A stretch of DNA of 47,942 nucleotides from Bacteroidales bacterium UBA1217 (GTDB lineage Bacteria; Bacteroidota; Bacteroidia; Bacteroidales; P3). Below the pieces are notes generated by a model. It did not search any database, had not been told where the DNA came from, and worked only from the letters and a program-made list of their open reading frames with translations. The first letter of the stretch is position 1. Every line of letters starts with the position of its first letter. Shown in pieces: positions 17,169 to 25,918 of the stretch. Location: the NCBI GenBank assembly GCA_002309335.1, contig DBXH01000012.1:1-47942 (forward strand), in the 5' to 3' direction. The position numbers were made by a program, and so were the translations under genes.

Positions 17169-17202
17169 TCAAGGCCAAGTGTTTTTATAAAACTAAGCAT
17201 AA

Positions 17203-17231
17203 AAAAAGTGCAGTCGGAGACTGCTCTTTTT
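17203..17231. terminator. Bidirectional terminator between the GIY-YIG gene and mreB
   Basis: GCAGTC (17210-17215) pairs with GACTGC (17219-17224) across GGA. Runs of A on the left and T on the right allow it to work for both converging genes. Confidence 0.8.
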
Positions 17232-18254
17232 TTACTTAATCAGGAATGAGAACTTGTTGAAGTTCTTGAGGGCGATGCCGGTGCCTCGTGCCACAGCCCT
17301 AAGCGGGTCTTCAGCAATGTGGACTTTCAACTTGGTCTTCGAGGCAATGCGCTGGTCTAGTCCGCGCAGCAGTGAACCGCCGCCGGCCAGATAGATGCCG
17401 CTCTTGTAGATGTCGGCAGCCAGTTCGGGCGGTGTGTCGGCAAGGGTCTCGAGGATGGCGCTCTCAATACGTGCAATGGATTTGTCGAGGGCGTGAGCAA
17501 TCTCCTTGTAGTTGACCAGAATGTTCTTGGGCAGACCGGTCAGCAGGTCTCGACCCAGCGTTTCGTAATCGTCTGGCGGATTCTCGAGTTCCGATACGGC
17601 CGAGCCGACCGAAATCTTCACCTTCTCGGCAGTACGGACGCCGATGACGATATTGTGCTGCTTACGCATATATTCTATAACGTTCTCGTTGAATTCGTCG
17701 CCGGCAACCTTGATGGACTTGTTGCAGACGATACCGCCAAGGGAGATGACGGCGATTTCGGCTGTACCACCTCCGATATCAACAATCATATTGCCGTAAG
17801 GTTCAAGGACGTCGATGCCGATACCGATGGCGGCAGCCATAGGCTCGTGAATCATACGTATCTCCTTGGCGCCGGCTTGCTCGGCCGATTCGCGCACGGC
17901 GCGCTCCTCGACATTGGTGATGCCCGAGGGGATGCAAATGACCATACGCAATGCCGGAGGCATAAATGAACGGCTGATGTTGGTCATTTTGATGAGCTCG
18001 CGGATGAGGTGCTGTGCCATCTCAAAGTCGGCGATGACACCGCCGCGCAGCGGACGTATGGTTTCGATGGTCTTGTTGTTCTTGCCGTCCATCTGTTGAG
18101 CGCGTTTTCCGACGGCCATAATCTTATTTGTGGTTTTGTCCAACGCCACAATTGACGGCTCGTCGATAACGACTTGGTCGTTGTAGATAACAATGGAGTT
18201 GGCTGTTCCCAAGTCCATTGCTAATTCCTTGTTAAATAATGAGAAAAGACCCAT
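17232..18254 (-). CDS. mreB: Rod shape-determining protein MreB
   Basis: This actin-like ATPase of 340 residues has the phosphate-binding loops MDLGTANSIVIY at the N-terminus, DIGGGTAEIAVI in the middle and LAGGGSLLRG near the end. MreB filaments guide lateral wall synthesis under the inner membrane. It follows purH on the same strand with a 160-bp gap, as is usual in Bacteroidales. Normally mreC, mreD and a PBP2 gene come next, but here a terminator and foreign-looking genes follow at once. Confidence 0.97.
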   Translation of the reverse strand: MGLFSLFNKELAMDLGTANSIVIYNDQVVIDEPSIVALDKTTNKIMAVGKRAQQMDGKNNKTIETIRPLRGGVIADFEMAQHLIRELIKMTNISRSFMPPALRMVICIPSGITNVEERAVRESAEQAGAKEIRMIHEPMAAAIGIGIDVLEPYGNMIVDIGGGTAEIAVISLGGIVCNKSIKVAGDEFNENVIEYMRKQHNIVIGVRTAEKVKISVGSAVSELENPPDDYETLGRDLLTGLPKNILVNYKEIAHALDKSIARIESAILETLADTPPELAADIYKSGIYLAGGGSLLRGLDQRIASKTKLKVHIAEDPLRAVARGTGIALKNFNKFSFLIK

Positions 18255-18413
18255 ATTCGCTATAGTTTCTTAAATCTTGTTAATTCTTATTCTCTACCTA
18301 ATACGGAAAAAAGCCTTTTTTGTTTCGTTTTAGAAAATTATTTTTGAGCTTTGAAATCTATTGTCTCTATAATTCCCCCTTTAGCTACTTCTAACTCCTG
18401 TAAAAACTTCAAA

Positions 18414-19940
18414 TTAATGCTTGAAATGTCTTTTCCCGGTGATTACCATTGCCATTTTGTTGTTCTCGCAATAGTCGATAGAGTCTTGGTCGTGGATTGA
18501 ACCGCCCGGATGTACAACGGCGGTGATGCCGGCATCGTGGGCAATCTCAACGCAGTCGGGGAAGGGGAAGAAGGCATCGCTGGCCATTACTGCACCATTG
18601 AGGTCGAAGCCAAACGACTGGGCTTTGGCAATTGCCTGGCGCAGAGCGTCAACGCGGCTGGTTTGACCTGTGCCGCTGGCAAGAAGCTGTCCGTTCTTGG
18701 CAAGCACGATGGCGTTGCTCTTGGTGTGCTTGACGAGTATGGTTGCAAAGGCGAGGTCGGCAGCAATCTGAGCGGTGACGGGGGTCGATGTGACGCTGGT
18801 CATAAGTTCTTCGACTTTGGGTACAACATTGTCGCGGTCCTGTGCCAGAACGCCGTTCAGCACGTTGCGGAACATAACATCCTGCATCTTGAAATTTTTG
18901 CGTTTCAGGATGATGCGGTTCTTCTTGCCTTTCAGTATTTCAAGGGCGTCGGCGTCATAGTCGGGGGCAATGCAGACTTCGAAGAAAATCTTGTGCATCT
19001 CCTCGGCCACCTCTTTGGTCACCTTGCGGTTGGTGATAAGTATGCCGCCAAAGGCGCTTACAGGGTCGCCGGCAAGGGCGTCTTTCCAAGCGTCAAGCAG
19101 GTTCTCGCGGCAGGCCATTCCACAGGCGTTGTTGTGTTTAAGGATAGCGAAAGCGGTCTGCTCAACGTCGTCGATAAGGCAGCAGGCGGCGTCAATGTCG
19201 CCGAGGTTGTTATAAGAAATCTCCTTGCCGTTGAGTTTGTCAAAGCAGGCGTCAAGATCGCCATAGAATATGCCCTTCTGGTGGGGGTTCTCACCATAGC
19301 GCAACACTGTTGCCTGGTTGTAACTCTGGCGGAAAGCGTCGATATGTTCAGTCTTGTTGAAATGGTTGAAGATAGCGCTGTCATAGTGGCTGCTGACGGC
19401 AAAGGCATATGCTGCAAAGCGGTGGCGGTCCTCAAGGGTAAGGCCGCCGTCCTGCTCGGTGTAGAGTTTGAGGAATTCGGCATAGTGGTCGACCGAGGGA
19501 ACGATGACGACATCCTTGTAGTTCTTGGCGGCGGCGCGAATCAGTGAGATACCTCCGATATCGATTTTCTCAATGATGTCCTGCTCTTCGGCACCGCTGG
19601 CAACGGTCTGCTCGAAGGGATAGAGGTCGACAATAACGAGGTCGATCTCGGGAATCTCGTATTCGCTCAGTTGCTCACCGTCGGAGAACATATCGCGACG
19701 ACTAAGGATGCCGCCGAATACTTTGGGGTGCAGCGTCTTGACACGACCGCCGAGGATTGAGGGATAGCCAGTTAGCGACTCCACAGTAACGGCCTCTATG
19801 CCTAAATCTTTAATGAATTTGTATGTGCCGCCTGTCGAATAGATTGTTACGCCCTTTGCGTCAAGGGCGCGCACGATGTCCTCCAAGCCGTCTTTATAGA
19901 AGACTGAGACGAGGGCTGATTTTATGCTTTTGGTTTCCAT
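18414..19940 (-). CDS. purH: Bifunctional AICAR transformylase/IMP cyclohydrolase
   Basis: PurH performs the last two steps of de novo IMP synthesis. The N-terminal IMP cyclohydrolase (MGS-like) domain shows STGGTYKFIKDLG and GRVKTLHPKVFGGIL. The C-terminal transformylase domain shows KHNNACG and DPVSAFGGI. At 508 residues it is full length. A TATCTTTG box on the minus strand at 20027-20034 may be its -7 element, though no good -33 box is visible. Confidence 0.97.
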   Translation of the reverse strand: METKSIKSALVSVFYKDGLEDIVRALDAKGVTIYSTGGTYKFIKDLGIEAVTVESLTGYPSILGGRVKTLHPKVFGGILSRRDMFSDGEQLSEYEIPEIDLVIVDLYPFEQTVASGAEEQDIIEKIDIGGISLIRAAAKNYKDVVIVPSVDHYAEFLKLYTEQDGGLTLEDRHRFAAYAFAVSSHYDSAIFNHFNKTEHIDAFRQSYNQATVLRYGENPHQKGIFYGDLDACFDKLNGKEISYNNLGDIDAACCLIDDVEQTAFAILKHNNACGMACRENLLDAWKDALAGDPVSAFGGILITNRKVTKEVAEEMHKIFFEVCIAPDYDADALEILKGKKNRIILKRKNFKMQDVMFRNVLNGVLAQDRDNVVPKVEELMTSVTSTPVTAQIAADLAFATILVKHTKSNAIVLAKNGQLLASGTGQTSRVDALRQAIAKAQSFGFDLNGAVMASDAFFPFPDCVEIAHDAGITAVVHPGGSIHDQDSIDYCENNKMAMVITGKRHFKH

Positions 19941-20068
19941 TATAATTGTTTTTATTAGTTTCTAAGTACTGCAAAATATTGACAATACACCAGTTAAGAG
20001 GTGCATTGCACAATCGTCACAAACTGCAAAGATACGATTTATTTGCTGATATCCTAAAAAAACTTTTT

Positions 20069-20923
20069 TTATCTTATAACTTTTGTGAATACGGGAGCCT
20101 GGCCATTTATGAAGGTGACATATACCTGCATCTCGCCGGCGGGGGGCAAGTCAGGTTTTTTATCACCCTTTGCGAACTCTGGCATCTCACGGGGAAGATC
20201 GCGGGCGGTAAAGAGATACTCGGTGCCGTCGGTGATGGTGCGCGAGGCGACAGAAATGGCCTCGGCATTAAGCATTGGGTATCCGTCGACGGCGGCATTA
20301 AAGATGGCTGCCTCGTCTTCGTCAACGGGGTGCTGCTCGGGGAATTCGGCGGGAGCGGTGTATTCGCCATCGATGAAACCGTTTGCAATCAAAAACTGCT
20401 CTACCTCTTTGGGCATAGCCTCCAGGCGGACGGCGCGCACACCATAGCCTTCAAGCACTTTGGCATTTGGTTGGGCGGTGGTCAAATCCTTCACGCTTGA
20501 CTCCAAGCCACCGCTACCGAAAGTGCAGAACGGCACAATGGTCTTTCCGCTCAAATCGTTGTTGGCCAAAAATGTGGCGATTGGAGGAGCGTAGGTGCCG
20601 AACCAAACAGGATAGCCGATGAAAATGACATCGTACTTCGATAGGTCGGCTTTCACTGGTTCAATGTCGATAACAGTGCCCGCCTCGCGTTCCTTCTTGC
20701 AACGTTCGATGCAGGCAATGAAATTGGTGTCGTATGGGTCAACGCATACAATTTCCTCTATGTCGGCACCTAGACGGTTGGCAAACTCCTCAGCAACCAT
20801 CTTGGTGTTGCCGGTCAATGAATAGTAAAGCACTAATGTCTTGGTTTCCTCTTTCTTTGGACCGCAGCAAGCGGCAGTTATAGCCGCAATAGCAACGGCC
20901 AATATTAGTTTTATTGTTTTCAT
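20069..20923 (-). CDS. Lipid-anchored flavodoxin-like protein
   Basis: The 284-residue protein begins with a lipoprotein signal (MKTIKLILAVAIAAITAACC), so it should be exported and lipidated. The flavodoxin domain follows at once: LVLYYSLTGNTKMVAEEFA is the FMN phosphate loop, FIGYPVWFGTYAPPIATFL and FCTFGSGG are the flavin-contact loops. The C-terminal third (from about residue 190) is an extra domain of unknown role. Flavodoxins normally carry electrons in the cytoplasm; an extracytoplasmic version implies a redox role outside the inner membrane (inferred). It follows pfkA with a 93-bp gap that holds 12-bp repeats. Confidence 0.85.
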   Translation of the reverse strand: MKTIKLILAVAIAAITAACCGPKKEETKTLVLYYSLTGNTKMVAEEFANRLGADIEEIVCVDPYDTNFIACIERCKKEREAGTVIDIEPVKADLSKYDVIFIGYPVWFGTYAPPIATFLANNDLSGKTIVPFCTFGSGGLESSVKDLTTAQPNAKVLEGYGVRAVRLEAMPKEVEQFLIANGFIDGEYTAPAEFPEQHPVDEDEAAIFNAAVDGYPMLNAEAISVASRTITDGTEYLFTARDLPREMPEFAKGDKKPDLPPAGEMQVYVTFINGQAPVFTKVIR

Positions 20924-20938
20924 AGATTTTATATTTTG

Positions 20939-21019
20939 TCCTATTTAACTTCCTTATTTAACTTCCCTTTTAACTCCCATTTTAACTCCCACTTAATTAA
21001 TCAATCAATCAATCAATCA
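20939..21019. repeat. 12-bp TTTAACTTCCC-type repeats and a TCAA tetranucleotide run
   Basis: Four imperfect units of the form TTTAACTTCCC/TTTAACTCCCA lie between pfkA and the flavodoxin gene, followed by a run of TCAA tetranucleotides that reaches the pfkA stop codon. Related units occur at 38575-38599 and 40316-40340. Confidence 0.7.
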
Positions 21020-22117
21020 GTCTCCGAATTCTATGCCGACTCCTTTAGCGGTATGCACCAGACGGCTGTCGGGGGCGATAAGGTTTTGCTCGCGTACAGC
21101 CTCTTCCAGCGATACGCCTACGATGTCGGGGTGATGGTAGGCTACCATCTGTCCAAAGCGTCCTTCCAGCACAAACTCCATTGCCCTTACGCCAAATTCC
21201 GTAGCCAGTACTCGGTCGAAAGCAATTGGGGTGCCGCCACGCTGCAGGTGACCAAGGATGGTATAGCGGATGTCGTGCTCCACGCCTGCCGCCTTGAGGT
21301 CTGCAGCCAGTTGCTCGCCGATGCCGCCAAGTTTCACGTGCTGGTAACCCACTTCGCCTGTCTCGGTGCCTGTCACCGAGCCGCCTTTGGGCATCGCGCC
21401 TTCGGCAACAACGATAATGCAGTAGCCGCGACGCTTGTTGTAGCGCTGTTCAATCTTGGCTTTGACTTTCTCTATGTCGTAGGGTATTTCCGGAATCAAG
21501 CAGATGTCGGCGCCGCCGGCGATGGCGCTGTGAAGGGCTATCCATCCGGCATCACGACCCATAACTTCCATGATAAACACACGGTTATGGCTTGCTGCGG
21601 TAGTCACCAACTTGTCGATGGCATCGGTGCAAATCTGTACAGCGGTCTGGAAACCAAAGGTGTAGTCGGTCATCGAAAGGTCGTTGTCGATGGTCTTCGG
21701 CACACCAACTATGTTCAACCCCTTGTTGTAGAGACCCAGCGAGATGCGCTGGCTCCCGTCGCCGCCGATGTTGATAACTGCATCAATGCCAAGATACTGC
21801 AGTTTGCGCAGCATTTCGTCGCTGCGGTCAACTGTCGTCCAACTTCCGTCGTTGTTTTTCACCGGCCATGCAAAGGGACCGCCCTTGTTGGTTGTACCTA
21901 TGATTGTACCGCCTTGTATCTGAAGGCCTTCTACGCGTTTTTCGTCCAAAATCTCTATCTCCGTCGGCTCGCGCAGCACGCCGTTGAACGACTCAATGCA
22001 GCCTACCACTTCCCAGTCTTTCTCCTGAGATGCACGTTTCACGATGCCGCGAATTACAGCGTTCAATCCCGGACAGTCGCCTCCTCCCGTGAGGACCATT
22101 ACTCTTTTCAATGCCAT
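21017..22117 (-). CDS. pfkA: 6-phosphofructokinase
   Basis: The enzyme phosphorylates fructose 6-phosphate in glycolysis. The 366 residues include TGGGDCPGLNAVIRGIV at the N-terminus, the phosphate-donor motif NIGGDGSQ, the substrate motif PKTIDNDLSMTDYTFGFQTA, and MEVMGRDAGWIAL. A Gly at the position corresponding to E. coli 104 with a Lys at 124 is, in the family, usually an ATP-using combination, while pyrophosphate enzymes have Asp plus Lys. So ATP is the likelier donor. Upstream is a promoter with an overlapping inverted repeat. Confidence 0.93.
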   Translation of the reverse strand: MALKRVMVLTGGGDCPGLNAVIRGIVKRASQEKDWEVVGCIESFNGVLREPTEIEILDEKRVEGLQIQGGTIIGTTNKGGPFAWPVKNNDGSWTTVDRSDEMLRKLQYLGIDAVINIGGDGSQRISLGLYNKGLNIVGVPKTIDNDLSMTDYTFGFQTAVQICTDAIDKLVTTAASHNRVFIMEVMGRDAGWIALHSAIAGGADICLIPEIPYDIEKVKAKIEQRYNKRRGYCIIVVAEGAMPKGGSVTGTETGEVGYQHVKLGGIGEQLAADLKAAGVEHDIRYTILGHLQRGGTPIAFDRVLATEFGVRAMEFVLEGRFGQMVAYHHPDIVGVSLEEAVREQNLIAPDSRLVHTAKGVGIEFGD

Positions 22118-22194
22118 AATATGATGCTGTTTTTATTGTTATCTGATTTATAGTTAAGGAAATAGACGCTTGTCGCCATTTTTCTTGCAATTTA

Positions 22195-22231
22195 CAAAAG
22201 TAGGTTTTTCTTGTGAAATAAACAAGAAAAA
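22195..22231 (-). promoter_or_regulatory. pfkA promoter with overlapping inverted repeat
   Basis: On the minus strand CTTG (22223-22226), 20 bp, then TACTTTTG (22195-22202). A perfect 10-bp inverted repeat TTTTTCTTGT (22205-22214) and ACAAGAAAAA (22222-22231) with a 7-bp spacer covers the -33 region. Another TTTTTCTTG follows at about 22243. This may be a sugar-responsive operator, but that is inference. Confidence 0.55.
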
Positions 22232-22303
22232 GTACTAAAAAACTTTTTCTTGCGTTAATAATATACCTTATCAACCTTTTTAACCATTTTATCCTCAAAC
22301 ATT

Positions 22304-23470
22304 ATGTACGGCAATTTCACCTACAACAACCCCACCAAACTTTATTTTGGCGAAGAATCGCTCGACCGTCTCCACGACGAGCTCAAGAATTATGGTCCAA
22401 CCGTCCTCCTCACCTATGGTGGTGGAAGTATCAAAAAGAATGGCATCTATGACGCTGTGTGCGAGATACTTCATTCGGAGGGCAAACGTATAGTGGAATT
22501 GTCGGGCGTTATGCCCAACCCCACCTACGAGAAGGTGCTGGAAGGCTGTCAGAGTGTGCGCGACAACAATGTCGACCTCATCCTTGCCGTCGGCGGAGGC
22601 TCTACCATCGACTATGCCAAGGGCGTGTCGGCTTCGGCCTACTGCGAAGAGGATGCATGGCAGAAATACTGGGTCAATCAGGGCAATCCTGACTGCAAGA
22701 TTGTGCCCGTTGGCGCCATCCTCACGATGGTGGGCACCGGCTCCGAGATGAACGGTGGCAGCGTCATCACAAACCGCAAGGCGGGTTTTAAACTGGGCAA
22801 AGTCTTCGGTCCCAGCCTCTATCCGCGTTTCGCAGTCCTCAACCCACGTTACACAATGACCGTGCCACAGTACCAGATGGTGGCGGGATTTTTCGACATT
22901 ATGAGCCACCTGATGGAGCAGTATTTCGCTGGAACTGCCGACTGTACCACCGACTACATCAACGAGGGCCTTATGCGTTCGCTTATCCACAGCAGCCGCA
23001 TAGCCGCCCAGAATCCTCAAGACTATGAGGCACGAGCCAATATTATGTGGACAGCAACTTGGGCACTCAACACTCTGCTTAAATGCGGCAAGGGTGGCGA
23101 CTGGGAGGTGCACCAGATAGGTCACGCCATCGGCCTTGTCACCGATGCCACGCACGGAATGACTTTGGCCTCTGTGTCGCTGCCTTACTACCACCACGTA
23201 ATGCACGACGGACTCCACCAGTTTGTCCGCTTCGCCAAAAATGTATGGAATGTCCGTCCAGATGGCAAGAGCGACGAACAGGTTGCCACCGAAGGCCTCA
23301 AGTGCCTTGAACAGTGGATGCACGAAATCGGTGTGGTGACCCACTCGCGTGAGCTGGGCGTCACCGAGCAGAACATCGAGGCCGTCGCCGACGCCGTCCT
23401 CATCCTGCCCGTCGGCTACCGCACCCTCACCCGCAACGAGGTGATCGAAATCCTCCGCGAAAGCCTATAA
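22304..23470 (+). CDS. Iron-containing alcohol dehydrogenase
   Basis: The 388-residue protein belongs to the group III (YqhD/BDH-type) alcohol dehydrogenases. The nucleotide motif is GGGSTIDYAKGVSA (about residues 96-109), followed by GTGSEMNGGSVITN. Metal ligands fit FDIMSHLMEQYF (Asp and His) and the HQIGHAIGLVTDATHG block (two His). It likely reduces aldehydes with NAD(P)H in fermentation; the exact substrate is unknown. The AAC-rich leader resembles those of other genes in the window. Confidence 0.92.
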   Translation: MYGNFTYNNPTKLYFGEESLDRLHDELKNYGPTVLLTYGGGSIKKNGIYDAVCEILHSEGKRIVELSGVMPNPTYEKVLEGCQSVRDNNVDLILAVGGGSTIDYAKGVSASAYCEEDAWQKYWVNQGNPDCKIVPVGAILTMVGTGSEMNGGSVITNRKAGFKLGKVFGPSLYPRFAVLNPRYTMTVPQYQMVAGFFDIMSHLMEQYFAGTADCTTDYINEGLMRSLIHSSRIAAQNPQDYEARANIMWTATWALNTLLKCGKGGDWEVHQIGHAIGLVTDATHGMTLASVSLPYYHHVMHDGLHQFVRFAKNVWNVRPDGKSDEQVATEGLKCLEQWMHEIGVVTHSRELGVTEQNIEAVADAVLILPVGYRTLTRNEVIEILRESL

Positions 23471-23494
23471 CACCTATTGTCGCAAAATCAATAC

Positions 23495-23538
23495 CAACCC
23501 GAGATCAACTCTAGGTCAACTCTAGGTCAACTCTAGGT
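23495..23538. repeat. Tandem 11-bp repeat, four units
   Basis: Three perfect copies of CAACTCTAGGT (23506-23538) follow one diverged copy CAACCCGAGAT (23495-23505). The array ends 23 bp before the ATG of the first lipoprotein of the three-gene operon. Confidence 0.88.
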
Positions 23539-23561
23539 CAAATAAACCTCTAATTTCCCTT

Positions 23562-24782
23562 ATGAACCTCAAACCGTTACCCCTGCTCATTCTTACTTGT
23601 TGCATTGTCTTTGTTGGATGCAACAGGCCTCTCGGCATAAATAATGCATCGTCGTTGCTTCCAAACACCAAGCAGGCTGATTGGGCCGATGTCGTCATTG
23701 GGGTTAACCTCGTTCATCCCTGCGGCGCGGATATGGAGTATAACATCTCTAGAGAAACTGACGACTCCATATTCATTACCTCCGATTGTCTGTACTATAA
23801 TGCTTATGCCTCTGGCAAGCGCTTCGAGGCTCCACTGCTGACTATGTTCGAGGAATCAAAGGAAAATCTTACCGTTCAGCTGGATATTGTGAACAATAAT
23901 GACACTCCTTTGGATATTGAGGAAATAAGGATCGATGTGGACAAAAGTACTCCCGACAGCACTCCACGCATCTTTGTGTGCACAGAGTACAATTGCAGCA
24001 ACACAATAACCTTCATCAACGACAGCTGGTACAACTGGAAAGGATTCACTTTCCATTACACCATTCTCCGTAAAGGTGAGAAGTTTGATGGCAATTACCG
24101 GTATCACAGTCATATAAATTATTTTGAAGAATCCAAACGATTCAACCTTCTCCCGGAACTGATGAAGTTGGGATATGACTACCGCAATGCCTGCAAGCAG
24201 CTGGATAGTTTTAATGAATATTTGAACTACAATCCCCGCGATTGTCAACGTATGATTGATAAAGGTCATAACTTCTACGATGAATATGATGAGAATCAAT
24301 ACTACACAATGTGCTGCAATAAGGATTTCTCTCAATCTGACACTTTAGATAGGATTTTCTACCCATTTGAAGTTACCCAAGAAGTATATATAGAGGATGG
24401 CGATACTTCAATTAGCCCATTTTTCGAAGGTCGGGCGGAACTCTATGGACGGCTTGAATTTGACAACAGCGATTTCTCTGTTGACTTCAAAGCGCAAATC
24501 AGTCTCTTTCATTATTGTGGCGGCGCCGGTGTAGGAGAAGATGACCGATTCCACGTGGCTCTTCACGCAAACGACTCCAACTACCAACTCCGTTATCCTT
24601 TCACTACAGTCGTTGAACCCTACGGCACCGAGATGCTTACCTTGATTATCAGTGTACCTCAGGCTTCATACCATAACTTGCGCTTTGTTTTTCCTAATGG
24701 AAACGATAAGACAATACGTAGCAAAGATATATTCATACATAGTATTAATCCTCGGCATTATATAATTGATTGCAGACAATGA
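23562..24782 (+). CDS. Lipoprotein A of a three-gene operon, unknown family
   Basis: The 406-residue protein has a lipoprotein signal with lipobox VFVGC (Cys20). The body is paralogous to the third gene of the operon. Both share an LDIEEIRIDVDKS-like block, the hallmark DSWYNWKGFTFHYTILRKGE (about residues 155-175), and a C-terminal block LYGRLEFDNSDFSVDF ... GTEMLTLIISVP ... NGNDKTIRSKDIFIH. No known domain is recognised. The stop codon overlaps the ATG of the next gene (ATGA). I infer an envelope-exposed partner of the membrane protein encoded next. Confidence 0.78.
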   Translation: MNLKPLPLLILTCCIVFVGCNRPLGINNASSLLPNTKQADWADVVIGVNLVHPCGADMEYNISRETDDSIFITSDCLYYNAYASGKRFEAPLLTMFEESKENLTVQLDIVNNNDTPLDIEEIRIDVDKSTPDSTPRIFVCTEYNCSNTITFINDSWYNWKGFTFHYTILRKGEKFDGNYRYHSHINYFEESKRFNLLPELMKLGYDYRNACKQLDSFNEYLNYNPRDCQRMIDKGHNFYDEYDENQYYTMCCNKDFSQSDTLDRIFYPFEVTQEVYIEDGDTSISPFFEGRAELYGRLEFDNSDFSVDFKAQISLFHYCGGAGVGEDDRFHVALHANDSNYQLRYPFTTVVEPYGTEMLTLIISVPQASYHNLRFVFPNGNDKTIRSKDIFIHSINPRHYIIDCRQ

Positions 24783-25918
24783 AAGAACTAAAAGTATTTT
24801 TGGGCGGTGGAGTGGCTCTTCTCCACGGAAGCGATGATAAATCGGACAGCTATAACAAAGGCTATAAGCCTGAAGTGGTCGCCCCGGTAGTGGCAGATCT
24901 CAATGCACGCGACCATAAACGATACAACATCACGGTAAAAGACTTTGCCGATCTGGCACGCCACGTTGTCAAAGGCGGTCAGCAGGAGGCGTCGTACAAT
25001 CGCTACATACGTCATTCCGATGTGGCTATGTTTATTGCTGACGGTGATGTTGGCCCTTACACCATTGGCGAGATTGATGTTGCTGTCACAACTTCAAATC
25101 GCTCTCTGTTTCAAAAACCCCGTGTATATATTTATGGCCGTAACATACCTGACGACAGCCCGTTGCTGAAATATTTGAATGATGAAAAATACAAAATATA
25201 CTACGTCAAGTTTGAGGACAAGCGACAACTGTCTGAAAAAATAAAATTCGATTTGATTGATTGTGAGGCCAACAGCGCAAAACAACATAGAATAAAGCGT
25301 TTGCTGAACCTGTCGTTCCTCTTTCTGGCTATAATAGGACTTTCTATTTTCTCTTTTAACAGGCAGTCGTCAAAGGATTCTGATGTCGACTGCACGGCAC
25401 AGCTTTACTTGATGCGCTACAAAGATGTCGATGTTATGACCGATGGAATGGCTTTCGACAAAGGATTGCTCCAGTCATTCCAATATGAAGATTCTGTCGT
25501 TGGTGAGGCCGACAGATTGGTGTTCCCGCTGTTCTCCGCTAGCGATTCGGCTATTAGCACCGTACCTCCATATTTCCGACTTAAACTGCACAACAAGCAG
25601 CGCAATACATTGGTATTAGTTGAAGCAACCCTTGAAATAGAGGAGTTCTCAAGTGACTCTACCTATTCCAACCAACGTTTCAATGTCACTGGGAACAAGG
25701 CTGATGAGGTGGACGACATATATGTGGACGAGAAAACCGACAAGGCCTTGCTTAAAAGTTTTCGCCAAAGTGTAGCCTATGGTGAAGTCGACGACAGATA
25801 TTTCTTCACTACCCACTCTCCCATAAACAGCTCTTTCCGTATGCGCGCCCGCATAAAGACTCATAACGGAAAATACATATACTCAAACTATATTTATCTC
25901 AAGTATGTCGCTCAATAA
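24779..25918 (+). CDS. Membrane protein with cytosolic TIR/deoxyribosyltransferase-like domain and exported C-terminal domain
   Basis: I choose ATG 24779, which overlaps the previous stop (ATGA), over an upstream TTG. The 379-residue protein has a cytosolic alpha/beta domain at residues 1-150. It starts MKELKVFLGGGVALLHGSDD and contains HSDVAMFIADGDVGPYTIGEIDVAVTT, a pattern shared by TIR, DUF4062 and nucleoside deoxyribosyltransferase-type Rossmann folds, with Glu98 where the catalytic Glu is often found. A basic KQHRIKRLLN stretch then leads into one membrane helix (about 175-193), so the C-terminal 180 residues should be periplasmic. The two flanking genes encode paralogous lipoproteins. 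A signalling or conflict role is inferred, not shown. Confidence 0.72.
   Translation: MKELKVFLGGGVALLHGSDDKSDSYNKGYKPEVVAPVVADLNARDHKRYNITVKDFADLARHVVKGGQQEASYNRYIRHSDVAMFIADGDVGPYTIGEIDVAVTTSNRSLFQKPRVYIYGRNIPDDSPLLKYLNDEKYKIYYVKFEDKRQLSEKIKFDLIDCEANSAKQHRIKRLLNLSFLFLAIIGLSIFSFNRQSSKDSDVDCTAQLYLMRYKDVDVMTDGMAFDKGLLQSFQYEDSVVGEADRLVFPLFSASDSAISTVPPYFRLKLHNKQRNTLVLVEATLEIEEFSSDSTYSNQRFNVTGNKADEVDDIYVDEKTDKALLKSFRQSVAYGEVDDRYFFTTHSPINSSFRMRARIKTHNGKYIYSNYIYLKYVAQ

Noticed and set aside
18510..19547. 345-codon plus-strand frame over purH
   Set aside because: It is antisense to a complete PurH and has no recognisable features.
20936..22153. 405-codon plus-strand frame over pfkA
   Set aside because: It is antisense to a full-length phosphofructokinase with all motifs; it has no domain or promoter of its own.
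22295..23344. 349-codon minus-strand frame over the alcohol dehydrogenase
   Set aside because: The plus strand encodes a complete enzyme with metal and nucleotide motifs; the antisense frame is a codon-bias shadow.
24770..24778. TTG start for the TIR-like protein
   Set aside because: The ATG at 24779 overlaps the preceding stop as ATGA, the usual coupling arrangement, and only three residues differ.
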